A stretch of 64,000 nt of DNA from Nansenia antarctica (Eukaryota > Chordata > Actinopteri > Argentiniformes > Microstomatidae). The notes under the pieces were generated by a model. That model ran no database searches. It was not told the origin of the DNA and was given only the letters and a program-made list of their open reading frames with translations. The translations under genes and the position numbers were made by a program. The stretch spans positions 17,614,690 through 17,678,689 of the forward strand of contig OZ022339.1 in the NCBI GenBank assembly GCA_963989245.1. Direction: 5' to 3'. This document shows positions 56,014 to 64,000 of the stretch, in pieces (within the stretch, counting starts at the first letter, position 1; each line of letters begins with the position of its first letter).

Positions 56014-58980
56014 TTAATCATAACTGGTGCAAAACATGAAGGTTTTTAGCTTAGATTTAAATATTTTAAGGGTTTGGGCCTGTTTGATTTCTTCAGGGAG
56101 TTTGTTCCAGGAGCATGCAGCAGCGTGACTGAAAGCTGCTGCACCGTGTTTTGTTTTTACTCTTGGAATTATTAGCTGATTTGTCTCAGCTGACCTTAGG
56201 GACCTTGCGGGAATATAGGGTGGGAGGAGATCTGATATGTATTTTGGTCCAAGACCATTTTGTGATTTGTATGTAATTAGGAGGATTTTGAATTCAATTC
56301 TCTGAGAGACTGGTAGCCAGTGCAGGGATCTCAGGATTGGTGTAATGTGTTCAAATTTCTTTGTTTTTGTTAGGACCCTAGCAGCGGCGTTTTGGATGAG
56401 CTGCAATTTACGAACAGCTCCTTTAGATAGGCCTGTTAGTAGACCATTACAATAATCAAGTCTACTCGAAACAAATGCATGGATGAGTTTTTCAAGGTCT
56501 TGCTTGGACATGAAACCTCTCATTCTTGTTATGTTTTTCAGGTGATAGTAGGCTGATTTAGTTATTGAGTTTATGTGGCTGTTGAAGTTTAGATCGGAGT
56601 CTAGAATTACACCAAGATTTCTGACCTGTTTTTTACTGTGAAGAGAGAGAGAATCAAGTTTTGCACTGACTTTCGATCTTTTGTCAGGTGCACCGAATAC
56701 AATTATCTCTGTTTTGTCCTTGTTTAGTTGGAGGAAGTTTTGTGTCATCCAGGCGTTTATTTGCTCAATGCAATTACAGAGATTGTCAATGGGACTATAG
56801 TCGTTCGGTGAGAGGGCTATGTAGATTTGAGTGTCATCCGCATAGTTGTGGTAGGCAATTTTGTTCTTTTTTATGATGTGTCCCAATGGAAGCATGTAGA
56901 GATTGAATAGAAGGGGGCCAAGGATTGACCCTTGGGGAACCCCACATGTCATTTTAATTTGGTCAGATACAAAGTTGCCAATGGAGACATAGTAGCTTCT
57001 GTCCTGTAGGTAGGATCTAAACCAGTTTAGGGCAGTGCCCGAAAGTCCTACCCAGGTTTTTAGTCTATCTATTAGAATGTCATGGTCTACAGTGTCAAAG
57101 GCAGCACTAAGATCTAGTAGTACCAAAACTGAGATTTTTCCGGAGTCTGTGTTTACGCGAATGTCATTAAGGACCTTAATAAGGGCCGTTTCAGTGCTAT
57201 GTAGGGGGCGAAAGCCTGATTGAAAGTCATCAAAGAGATCATTTAGGGTCAAATAATTGCTAAGTTGTTCGTGGGCAACCATTTCAATAATTTTTCCTGT
57301 ACAGGGAAGGTTTGATATGGGTCTGTAGTTGTTTAGTACAAATGGGTCTAGGCCGTTCTTTTTTAGTAGAGGCTTAATAACTGCAGTTTTCAGGGCTTCA
57401 GGGAAGATTCCTGATGAAAGGGAGGTGTTAATTATTTGTATTAGTTCGCCTGCCATGCAGCTAAATATGTTTTTAAAAAAGCTTGTTGGCAGGACATCAA
57501 GGGCACAGGTGGATGGTTTAAGACGTGACATGATTTTATCTAGGGTCTTGTAATCAATGGTGTTAAATTGTGACATGGTTGTTATGTCCGCCCTATTTGG
57601 GGTTGTTAATGGTGACATGTTTTTCATGCCTGACACAGAAGACCTAATGCCTTGTCTAATGGTTTCTATTTTATTGTTAAAAAAGGATGCAAGCTCATTG
57701 CATTTACTAGTTGAGTGAAATTCCTGAGCAATGGGTGTTGGGGGATTTGTTAGTCTGTCAACAGTTCTGAAAAGGATGCGGGCATTATTTATGTTATTGT
57801 TTATGATCTTAGAGAAAAATGATTGCCTGGCACTTCTTATTTCTAAGTTATAGTTCTGAAGATTCTCTTTATAGATATCATAGTGGACTTGAAGGTTTGT
57901 TTTTCTCCATCTGCGCTCTGCTTTACGACATTCTCTTTTTTGGGTCTTTACGGATGGGGCAGTTCTCCAGGGAGCTTTTTGCTTACCAGAGATGCATTTG
58001 GATCTAATGGGTGCAATATCATCAATGGTTTTTGTGATTTTTAAGTTGAAATCGTGTAGAAGGTCATTTACTGAGGTTGGAATAGAAGTTTGGGGTGGGG
58101 GGGCTAGGGAAAAGGCCTGTGTGAACAGTGCACTGGTCTTTTCATTGATATATCGTTTGGAAATAGTTTTAGACATAGTTTGAATAACAGGAAAGATAGA
58201 TACGTCAAAGAATATGCAACAGTGGTCAGACAGGGCAATGTCAGTTACAACAACATTTGAAATATCTAGGCCTTTGGTGATGATAAGGTCCAGAGTGTGA
58301 CCTCGATTATGAGTAGGGAGGTTCACATGTTGTTGAAGTTCAAAAACATCTAACAGAACAGAGAGTTCTTTGGCTTTGTTGTCCTCTGAGTTATCTACAT
58401 GAATATTGAAATCACCAGCAATGATCAGACCATTAAATTCAGTAGTAATGATGGAGAGAAGCTCTGTAAGTTCATTAAAGAAGCTAGTAGAGTATTGGGG
58501 TGGTCTGTATAAAATTATAAAAATAATTCGAGTGGAACATTTAAAAACAACTGAAAGATATTCAAATGATAAAAATTCCCCGAAGGATTTCTGTTTGCAG
58601 TTAAAACTGTCTCGGAAGAAAGAGGCGATTCCACCACCTTTTTTGTGGGATCTAACGACATCTAAGGTTCTAAAATTGGGGGGTGCTGACTCAATAAGAA
58701 TTGGTGTCTTGTTATCTTTATCTAACCAGGTCTCAGTGATAAATAAGAAATCTAGTTCATAGGAGCTAATCAAGTCGTTGATTAAGAGAGACTTATTAGC
58801 TAAGGATCTGGCATTGAAAAGTGCTAGCTTGAGTGGTTTTGTGTTTGGTCTCTGTGTGGGCTGTGTGTGGCAGGGTACAGAAATTAAATTTGATGGGTGT
58901 ATAAAGCATTCAGACTTGCATATACAGACAAATACAAATACAGACAAATAACTATTACTATCTACAAGATAAACATACAT
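56014..58980 (-). CDS. L2-type endonuclease-reverse transcriptase, 988 aa, intact
   Basis: The LINE polyprotein nicks target DNA and reverse-transcribes the element RNA onto it. An APE-type endonuclease occupies about residues 50-260: N56 in LFNARSL, E83 in TETW, D190 and N192 in AGDFNIH, and D252-H253 in the SDH motif. RT occupies about 530-770, with YRPISNLP, SGFRPLHSTETALIKVL, LLDLSAAFDTVDHDIL, GVPQGS at 680-685 and YADD at 713-716. The C-terminal region contains LHWLPVSQRIEFKILLITYK and SLRSAETNQL. No stop or frameshift is present and the length is normal for L2. The ATG at 58980 lies beyond the element's 5' boundary (58955), so about the first eight residues come from the target. The native start may be lost. 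Confidence 0.93.
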   Translation of the reverse strand: MYVYLVDSNSYLSVFVFVCICKSECFIHPSNLISVPCHTQPTQRPNTKPLKLALFNARSLANKSLLINDLISSYELDFLFITETWLDKDNKTPILIESAPPNFRTLDVVRSHKKGGGIASFFRDSFNCKQKSFGEFLSFEYLSVVFKCSTRIIFIILYRPPQYSTSFFNELTELLSIITTEFNGLIIAGDFNIHVDNSEDNKAKELSVLLDVFELQQHVNLPTHNRGHTLDLIITKGLDISNVVVTDIALSDHCCIFFDVSIFPVIQTMSKTISKRYINEKTSALFTQAFSLAPPPQTSIPTSVNDLLHDFNLKITKTIDDIAPIRSKCISGKQKAPWRTAPSVKTQKRECRKAERRWRKTNLQVHYDIYKENLQNYNLEIRSARQSFFSKIINNNINNARILFRTVDRLTNPPTPIAQEFHSTSKCNELASFFNNKIETIRQGIRSSVSGMKNMSPLTTPNRADITTMSQFNTIDYKTLDKIMSRLKPSTCALDVLPTSFFKNIFSCMAGELIQIINTSLSSGIFPEALKTAVIKPLLKKNGLDPFVLNNYRPISNLPCTGKIIEMVAHEQLSNYLTLNDLFDDFQSGFRPLHSTETALIKVLNDIRVNTDSGKISVLVLLDLSAAFDTVDHDILIDRLKTWVGLSGTALNWFRSYLQDRSYYVSIGNFVSDQIKMTCGVPQGSILGPLLFNLYMLPLGHIIKKNKIAYHNYADDTQIYIALSPNDYSPIDNLCNCIEQINAWMTQNFLQLNKDKTEIIVFGAPDKRSKVSAKLDSLSLHSKKQVRNLGVILDSDLNFNSHINSITKSAYYHLKNITRMRGFMSKQDLEKLIHAFVSSRLDYCNGLLTGLSKGAVRKLQLIQNAAARVLTKTKKFEHITPILRSLHWLPVSQRIEFKILLITYKSQNGLGPKYISDLLPPYIPARSLRSAETNQLIIPRVKTKHGAAAFSHAAACSWNKLPEEIKQAQTLKIFKSKLKTFMFCTSYD

Positions 58981-59115
58981 CCATCATGGGAAGAACAATA
59001 TAACAAAACATAAGGTATGTACAGCGGGTAGGACAGGTGGGGACATACACCACAGGGGGACAAAACACAAAGTATGTACAGTGGGTAGTTCGGGTCTTTT
59101 AATCTGATTTTTGAT

Positions 59116-59730
59116 TTAGAGGGTCCAGTTACGGATTGCAGCCTCCTGTAAATGTTTTTTGAGAGTGGTTTTGAAGGTGGGCAGTGTTTTGCACTCCTTT
59201 AAGATTATAGGAAGGGCGTTCCACATTTTTACTGCATAGTTTGCAAACGAGTTTAACCCCTTGTTTGTGGTGCAACGCGGTTGAACGTGGTTCGTGGAGC
59301 TTCCTCTGGTGTTGTATGTGTGGACGTTGTTCACTTTTTGGAAGTATGTTGACAGGTACTTGGGTGTCTTTGTGGTGTAGCGTATCTTGAAGACCAGGCC
59401 CAGTGCAAGCTGCTGCACTCTGTCAACTACTCGTAGCCAATCAAGGCTCAAAAAATGAGCAGCGGTTAGATGTGTCCTAGGGTTGAGGCCTAGCAGAAGC
59501 CTAACCAGTTTATTTTGGGCTGTCTGGAGTCTTGTTTTATGGGCCTTTGTGGTTCTATAGTACCATGATGTTACGGCATAGTCGAAGTGACATTGAATGA
59601 GAGCTCCTGATAGGGTCCTCAGTGTGTTTTTACTGACAAGTGAGGATATCCTGTACAAGAATCTAGTTCTATGGTTCACCTTGCTGTTGAGAGAGGCCTC
59701 CCTAGGCATGTACATGTACATTTTTGGCAT
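59116..59730 (-). pseudogene. LINE RT C-terminal remnant of the outer element
   Basis: A 204-codon frame reads NSKVNHRTRFLYRISSLVS, TLSGALIQCHFDYAVTSWY, LQTAQNKLVRLLLGLNPRTH and NYAVKMWNALP. This is the portion after the RT palm in a Jockey-superfamily LINE. The RT core and endonuclease are missing because of 5' truncation. The frame itself is uninterrupted, so the copy is not very old. Confidence 0.75.
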
Positions 59731-59870
59731 TTAGCAGACGCCTTATTCCAAAGCGACTTATAATCAATACATTTGAATACTAAGCAAGTGAATCATCAAT
59801 CCACCAATCGTAGCAGGAAGAGTAACCCAGCTCAGGCCCGGGGCCATTGATAGAAGGAAAAACCTTCTTT
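59725..59870 (-). mobile_element. SINE 3' part
   Basis: TTTTTGGCATTTAGCAGACG through GGGGCCATTG matches 2621-2760. It abuts the truncated end of the LINE. Confidence 0.7.
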
Positions 59871-59938
59871 CAGATCTTCTATCACCATCATTTTCTTCTA
59901 TCACCTTCTAAACCTATAGGTTTTTAAAAATATATATA

Positions 59939-60927
59939 AACCACTCAAAAAAAGTTCGGAAATGTTATTTTGGTTGATTAATCCTCCCCTTTAATAATAC
60001 CAATTGTTACTGCATTTGATACCGTTGGAAAGCCTGATTAGTCACCTTTACAACGAGGTACAATTTGTAAGGATCATGCATTCGTGGAATGAGCAACACA
60101 GCTAAACGTGTGGGTAGCTGCCCAAAAATATTTGCCAAAATCCCCTATATTCTTCTGTTGGTATTCACTCCCGTTTTGAGTTGCTTGGTGGATTGGATGA
60201 TTGCACTCTCCCAAAGTAATAAGGAAAAAACAACACATAGTGGCCATTTTTACACTTTATTCATTTTACACTGTCAGGGACCTCAGTAGTGTGTGGAAGA
60301 TCCATACGCAGTCACTACAGCTTGGCACCTCCTCCTCATGCTGGTCACCAGCCTGGTCACACACTGCTGTGGGATGGCATCCCATTCCTCAATCAGGATT
60401 TGCCGCCAGTCAGCTAACATGGTTGCGTTGGTCACTCTGGCATGTACAGCACGCCCAAGCTGATCCTACAAGTGTTCAATTGGGTTGAGGTCTGGATTCA
60501 CGGCAGGCAATTCCATCCTCTCCACTCCCAAATTCTGGAGGTACTCTGTGATGATCCTGGCTCTGTGGGGGCGAGCGTTGTCATCATGGAGGATGGAGTT
60601 AGGTCCCAGATTCTGGAGATATGGGATCGCCACTGGCCCCAGAATATCGTTCCTGTCAATTAGGTGCCATTCAGGTGCCAGTCACACATCTGTGACTGAC
60701 ATACACCTGCCAGCACTTGAAGCTCAAAATGAGAGTGAATACCAACAGAAGAATATTGCAGGGGATTTTGGCAATTTTGGGAGGGCTGCTACCCACACGT
60801 TTAGCTGTGTAACTCATTCCACGAATGCATGATCCACAAGTTAACATAAAATACAATACCAATTGGTATTATTAAAGGGGAGGAAGAATCGACTGAAATA
60901 ACGTTTCCAAACTTTTTTTGAGGAGTT
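59939..60927 (-). mobile_element. Tc1-like transposon, deletion derivative
   Basis: The long inverted ends (about 60 bp or more) start near CTCAAAAAAAGTTCGG on the left and close CTTTTTTTGAGGAGTT on the right. They share CCTCCCCTTTAATAATACCA. TA flanks are at 59937-59938 and 60928-60929. A second pair of inverted segments lies inside (GCTAAACGTGTGGGTAGC near 60100 and its complement near 60795). Confidence 0.85.
60296..60675 (-). pseudogene. Tc1-like transposase C-terminal half
   Basis: The minus strand reads APEWHLIDRNDILGPVAIPY, HDDNARPHRARIITEYL and NPDLNPIEHL, then a TAG where a tryptophan is expected. It continues DQLGRAVHARVTNATM and SMRRRCQAVVTAYGSSTHY to a stop. HDDN and NPIE carry the second and third residues of the DD34E-type triad. 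The N-terminal DNA-binding part and the first D are missing. Inactive. Confidence 0.85.
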
Positions 60928-61214
60928 TATTTATATATTTTTATATTTATAGGCAGAGAGAGAAGAAAGTCTAGTACCCAAAACACACAAAACAAGGTGG
61001 AAACTTTCCTAACCCTTTGTCAAATGTATGACAATAAGAAACACATATTTCCCCCATATCACACATACCCACAAATAATAATAATAACATATCTGTATCT
61101 GTTAGGAGAAATACTTCAGTGTACAATAACAGCAGCTTCATTTCTTAATTTTGACTATTTGCACATTACTACATCACTGTACATAGTAAATAATATAACA
61201 TTGTGTGTTATGAA

Positions 61215-61353
<139 letters not shown>

Positions 61354-61575
61354 TCACTGTTCATTTGCCTATTGTCTATTTCACTTGCTATGGCAATGTA
61401 AATAATCAAGTTTATTGTTATACAAGCATAAGAAAGTAAAATTCTTAGGCTTCGGTTCCTTGACATTACAGTAACAAGAGTATGTTAGTATGTCTCCCAT
61501 GTCTGGAATTGAGAGAGAGATCTCCTGCTTTGAACAGAAATAGGGGGGGGTTATAGGACTATATGAATAATTGTC

Positions 61576-61605
61576 TAGATAGGGAGATAGGGAGAGAGAG
61601 GGAGA

Positions 61606-61693
<88 letters not shown>
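61576..61693. repeat. (GA)n microsatellite
   Basis: About 55 GA units. Confidence 0.95.
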
Positions 61694-61696
<3 letters not shown>

Positions 61697-62087
61697 CGAG
61701 AGAGATAGATTGTTAGAGAGTGTTAACCTAAAAAAAGCATTTGGCATTTCAATTTGTCCCAAAGGTCTTGCACGACAAGCACTGGGTTCAGAAAACACAT
61801 ATATGCTCATCAGTGGCGTACCGCAAAATCCCGGGCCCCCCCCCCCGCAAGGTGGCGGCGGGGGCCCTTTCGCAACGGAGGTTTAAAAAACCGTGCGTTT
61901 TTTAGAGTCCGATGCGTTATTGACGTTGCGAAATTAGCCTATAGCAATAGCCTATAACTAAAACCAAATGGTAGACTACATCAGTAGAATGTATTATAAA
62001 TAGAAAAGCACTTGCTTTATTTCTTTTAACAAAGTGTGGTGTGCACAGCAGTGCGATATCTGTAAACATATCTGTAGACTCTCCGCT

Positions 62088-62176
62088 AAGGGTTGCCAGA
62101 TGGGATTGAGAATTTCCAACTTAACCAATCTAAAAACTTCTAAATCCACCAAAAACCAGCCCATCTGGCAACCCTG
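62088..62176. mobile_element. 89-bp hAT MITE, 8-bp TSD, nested
   Basis: The ends AAGGGTTGCCAGATGGG and CCCATCTGGCAACCCTG. TCTCCGCT is duplicated at 62080-62087 and 62177-62184. It lies in the 3' non-coding part of the hAT element. Confidence 0.85.
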
Positions 62177-62265
62177 TCTCCGCTGCATCAGAGTCTACTT
62201 GTTGCGCAAAATTGGCCAGGGTTTGTCAAATCCTTTGTTGGACATATCAAATAATATTCTTACCT

Positions 62266-62945
62266 TTAACAATGACCAAAACGTCCTCTCCTCCTGGCAT
62301 TGGTCTGTGCGAAGTCCTTCACTATGTCTGTTAAGTCCAATTGACGTGCGCGCAGGCTTTCAATGCTGAGCATCGCTAGTCCGGATAGTCTGTCCTGGGA
62401 CATGGTGCTTCTTCTCAGATAGCTTTTGATAATTTTCAGTTTTGAAAACGATCTCTCTGCACTTGCCACTGTGACAGGTATGGTTAAAAAAAAAGCTTGA
62501 GAGCAGTAGCCACGTCTATGACACTGGGCAGGATAGATGCATGTCTCAGGAGCAGGAGCTCTGTCAGATCTTTGATTGAACCCATTTCAATACGTTTTAT
62601 TTCTGACCTCAGAGCATTTCGAAAGGAAAGAAGCTGTGATGGAAAATCAGAAGAAAGGCCATTATTGTAGATCAAGGCTAGTGTCTCAGCGGATGCGTGC
62701 AACGCATCATCCTTTGCGTTCACTGGGATGTAAACAACGGAATCTCTTTGCAACTGTATCCATTCCTCTGAATCTGTGTCTGAGTTGGGAAACAATGTTG
62801 TCAATGCACACAAAAAAGACTCCTGCTTTAAAGCTTTCCTCTGGACTTGTGAGACGCTGATCCTCACTGAGTTCATCAAAGTGACGCTTTACGTCTTGTG
62901 CACTTCTGGGTGAAATGACAGTTTGTGCCCCAAGAAGCTGCAAGT
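62266..62945 (-). pseudogene. hAT transposase C-terminal region, frameshifted
   Basis: The minus strand reads VKRHFDELSEDQRLTSPEE, then (second frame) ALTTLFPNSDTDSEEWIQLQ and TELLLLRHASILPSV. After a shift in an A9 run near 62486 it reads ASAERSFSKLKIIKSYLR and SGLAMLSIESL, the dimerisation motif (ASAERSFS) of hAT transposases. At least two frameshifts (near 62750 and 62486) inactivate it. The N-terminal BED/TTF-type part is outside or lost. Confidence 0.85.
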
Positions 62946-63015
62946 TCCTGTGCTGCGCTTTTTATGTGTTCGAACTCACCCCTTAGCTGCGATAACGTGT
63001 TGCACGCCGTGCTCA

Positions 63016-63310
63016 TGTAACAGAGTTGGGAATGTATGTTTAGTTGTGGTGAATGTAGATGAGTTTCGCCGTGCTTGAGCAGCCCTGGTTGTTGTTGGAG
63101 CCCCCCATTGAAGTTTGGGTGTACTGCAGGTCTGCGCGTTCTTTTGTCCTTCTCTTGTTGCCGTACTTACGGTGGTACTAGAACATGGCCGCCATCTTCA
63201 TGGATTCACAAGAGTTGCAGAACAGAGAAGAATTGTGTTTTATATGTCTTCTCTGCAGGTCAAATAAAAGAATTGAATGAAAGAAGTTTGGCTGTTTGAC
63301 CATCGTTACA
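63016..63310 (+). repeat. left LTR of right-edge element
   Basis: It begins TGTAAC and ends GTTACA, a 6-bp terminal inversion, with AATAAA at about 63263. The boundaries are inferred from the primer site. Confidence 0.65.
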
Positions 63311-63311
63311 C

Positions 63312-63323
63312 TGGTGCCGTGAC
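63312..63323 (+). promoter_or_regulatory. primer-binding site, tRNA-His type
   Basis: TGGTGCCGTGAC is complementary to the 3' end of a vertebrate tRNA-His(GUG), GTCACGGCA plus CCA. It lies one base after the LTR. Confidence 0.75.
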
Positions 63324-63582
63324 ACGTCGATCTCAAGATCAGCTGAACGCCGATCTCCGTGGATGCTGCGTGGATGCCAGGTCTTAGTGTGATAGATCAA
63401 GTGTGGTCAGAGTATTATAGTAAATGGTCATTCAGTCTGAGGTCTGTGATTATATCAGTTTAAAAAGTGCTTTGATTGTTTTGGTTTTTATGTCCTGCTG
63501 TAACTTTATATTTTTTTTAAACATTATTATTATTATTTTTTTTTTCATTCAGTAATATTACACAACGCAAGTCTGTACCACT

Positions 63583-64000
63583 ATGGCTCAGAGGCCAGGT
63601 TTTAATGATGAGATTTTTGCCAGTCCAGTGTTGCCTATGGGGAGGGGTGCATGGGGGGGCATGTCAGAGCAGAGCAGACAGTGCTGTCATAGACATTGAC
63701 AGTGACAGTGACATTGACATTGACAGTGCTGTCAATAGTAGGGAGGTGGGGTGTTCCCAGTTGTTTATTGACAGTGGTAGAGGCACAGGGTCAGGTCAGG
63801 ACCCAGGTTGTGCTGCTGTCGGACAGTTTACAGGGGAGGCTCCTCCCACATCCACACCCAGTGTTAATGACACTGAAGCTCTTCATCACCTTTCAGACAT
63901 GATGGATCAGCTAGGTGCTCAGATTGGCGAGTCCATTGTAACCAAGTTAATTTCAGCTGGTGTAGTTCACTCAAGTAGTATGAGCAGTGCACACCTCAAC
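63583..64000 (+). pseudogene. gag-like frame, partial, probable frameshift
   Basis: A first frame starts at the ATG at 63583 (MAQRPGFNDEIF) and stops near 63699. A second frame covers at least 63686-64000 (SDMMDQLGAQIGESIVTKL near the end) and is open at the edge. The G7 run at 63653-63659 is a likely site of the shift. No domain can be named, and position after a primer site is the main evidence for gag. Confidence 0.5.

Larger units (their letters stand above)
55227..58955 (-). mobile_element. L2-type LINE with intact ORF, nested
   Basis: A 3.7-kb insertion bounded by the 17-bp target duplication TACTATCTACAAGATAA. The 3' end carries (CAAGG)n and GTATAGCACATTTCATACAA. It includes a 988-codon frame and a 3' UTR that was duplicated around a 10-bp minisatellite. 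Little or no 5' UTR remains. Confidence 0.92.
55030..59724 (-). mobile_element. older LINE interrupted by L2 element
   Basis: The 3' end is at 55030 with a (TTGA)n tail. The 3' UTR runs to 55226, and the coding remnant lies at 59116-59730. A 17-bp duplication (55210-55226 and 58956-58972) marks the L2 insertion that splits it. Its 5' end meets a SINE at 59725. Confidence 0.8.
61811..63010 (-). mobile_element. hAT transposon, 3' part
   Basis: It ends at CAGTGGCGTA (61811-61820), a hAT-type terminal motif, and carries the transposase C-terminal region. The opposite end was not found. An LTR element begins at 63016. The G/C-rich stretch at 61834-61868 lies near the terminal repeat. Confidence 0.7.
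63016..64000 (+). mobile_element. LTR retrotransposon, 5' part, runs off right edge
   Basis: A 295-bp LTR is followed by a primer-binding site and a gag-like frame open to the edge. It inserted beside or into the hAT remnant. GCTCA (63011-63015) would be the left target duplication, but the right side is outside the window. Confidence 0.7.

Noticed and set aside
61803..63016. 8-bp duplication (TGCTCAT) delimiting the whole hAT remnant
   Set aside because: The phrase recurs at 63010-63016, but the required CACTG end is not there, so the match is probably chance.

Overview
This window looks like transposon- and satellite-rich intergenic (or possibly intronic) DNA from a teleost fish. The evidence is indirect: fish-type non-LTR retrotransposons (L2-like and several Jockey-superfamily lineages), DANA/V-SINE-type SINE tails, Tc1/mariner, IS630-like and hAT DNA transposons, a Ty3/gypsy element, and very long CA, GT, GA and CT microsatellites. 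I found no convincing host protein-coding exon, rRNA gene, functional tRNA gene or CRISPR array. The species cannot be read from the sequence.

Layout. 1-1698 holds a LINE reading frame on the minus strand that is still open at the left edge. 2-6 kb has MITE, SINE and LINE fragments plus microsatellites. 6.3-8.05 kb has an 11-bp minisatellite and two consecutive 40-bp minisatellites. 8.05-12.0 kb is a satellite block with an 894/895-bp higher-order unit and a 191-bp monomer array. Inside the end of this block sits a young, apparently complete Ty3/gypsy-type retrotransposon (12603-17214) with identical 212-bp LTRs, a 5-bp target duplication and one intact 1296-codon Gag-Pol frame. 17.7-20.5 kb is a Tc1/mariner remnant split by an IS630-like transposon. 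20.5-30 kb is LINE tails, SINEs and microsatellites. 29.6-32.7 kb is a 30-bp minisatellite split by a LINE that itself carries a hAT insertion and a LINE tail. 33-48 kb is a patchwork of LINE remnants, MITEs and inverted repeats. 48.7-52.5 kb has two hAT elements with perfect 8-bp target duplications and a TA-flanked element inserted in a LINE tail. 53.7-59.7 kb has LINE remnants, one with an in-frame 33-bp expansion, and an intact 988-codon L2-type frame nested in an older LINE with a 17-bp target duplication. 59.9-64 kb holds a Tc1-like element, a broken hAT transposase with its own nested MITE, and the 5' end of a second LTR retrotransposon that leaves the window on the right.

The coding content is selfish-element machinery. 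The gypsy element encodes Gag, protease, RT, RNase H and integrase in one protein. The LINEs encode an endonuclease plus RT that would also be expected to mobilise SINEs. The DNA transposons encode DDE-type transposases, all broken here, and their MITEs depend on transposase supplied elsewhere. The most informative property of the window is its stratigraphy: many insertions can be ordered in time because target duplications and uninterrupted copies of the target occur in the same window.
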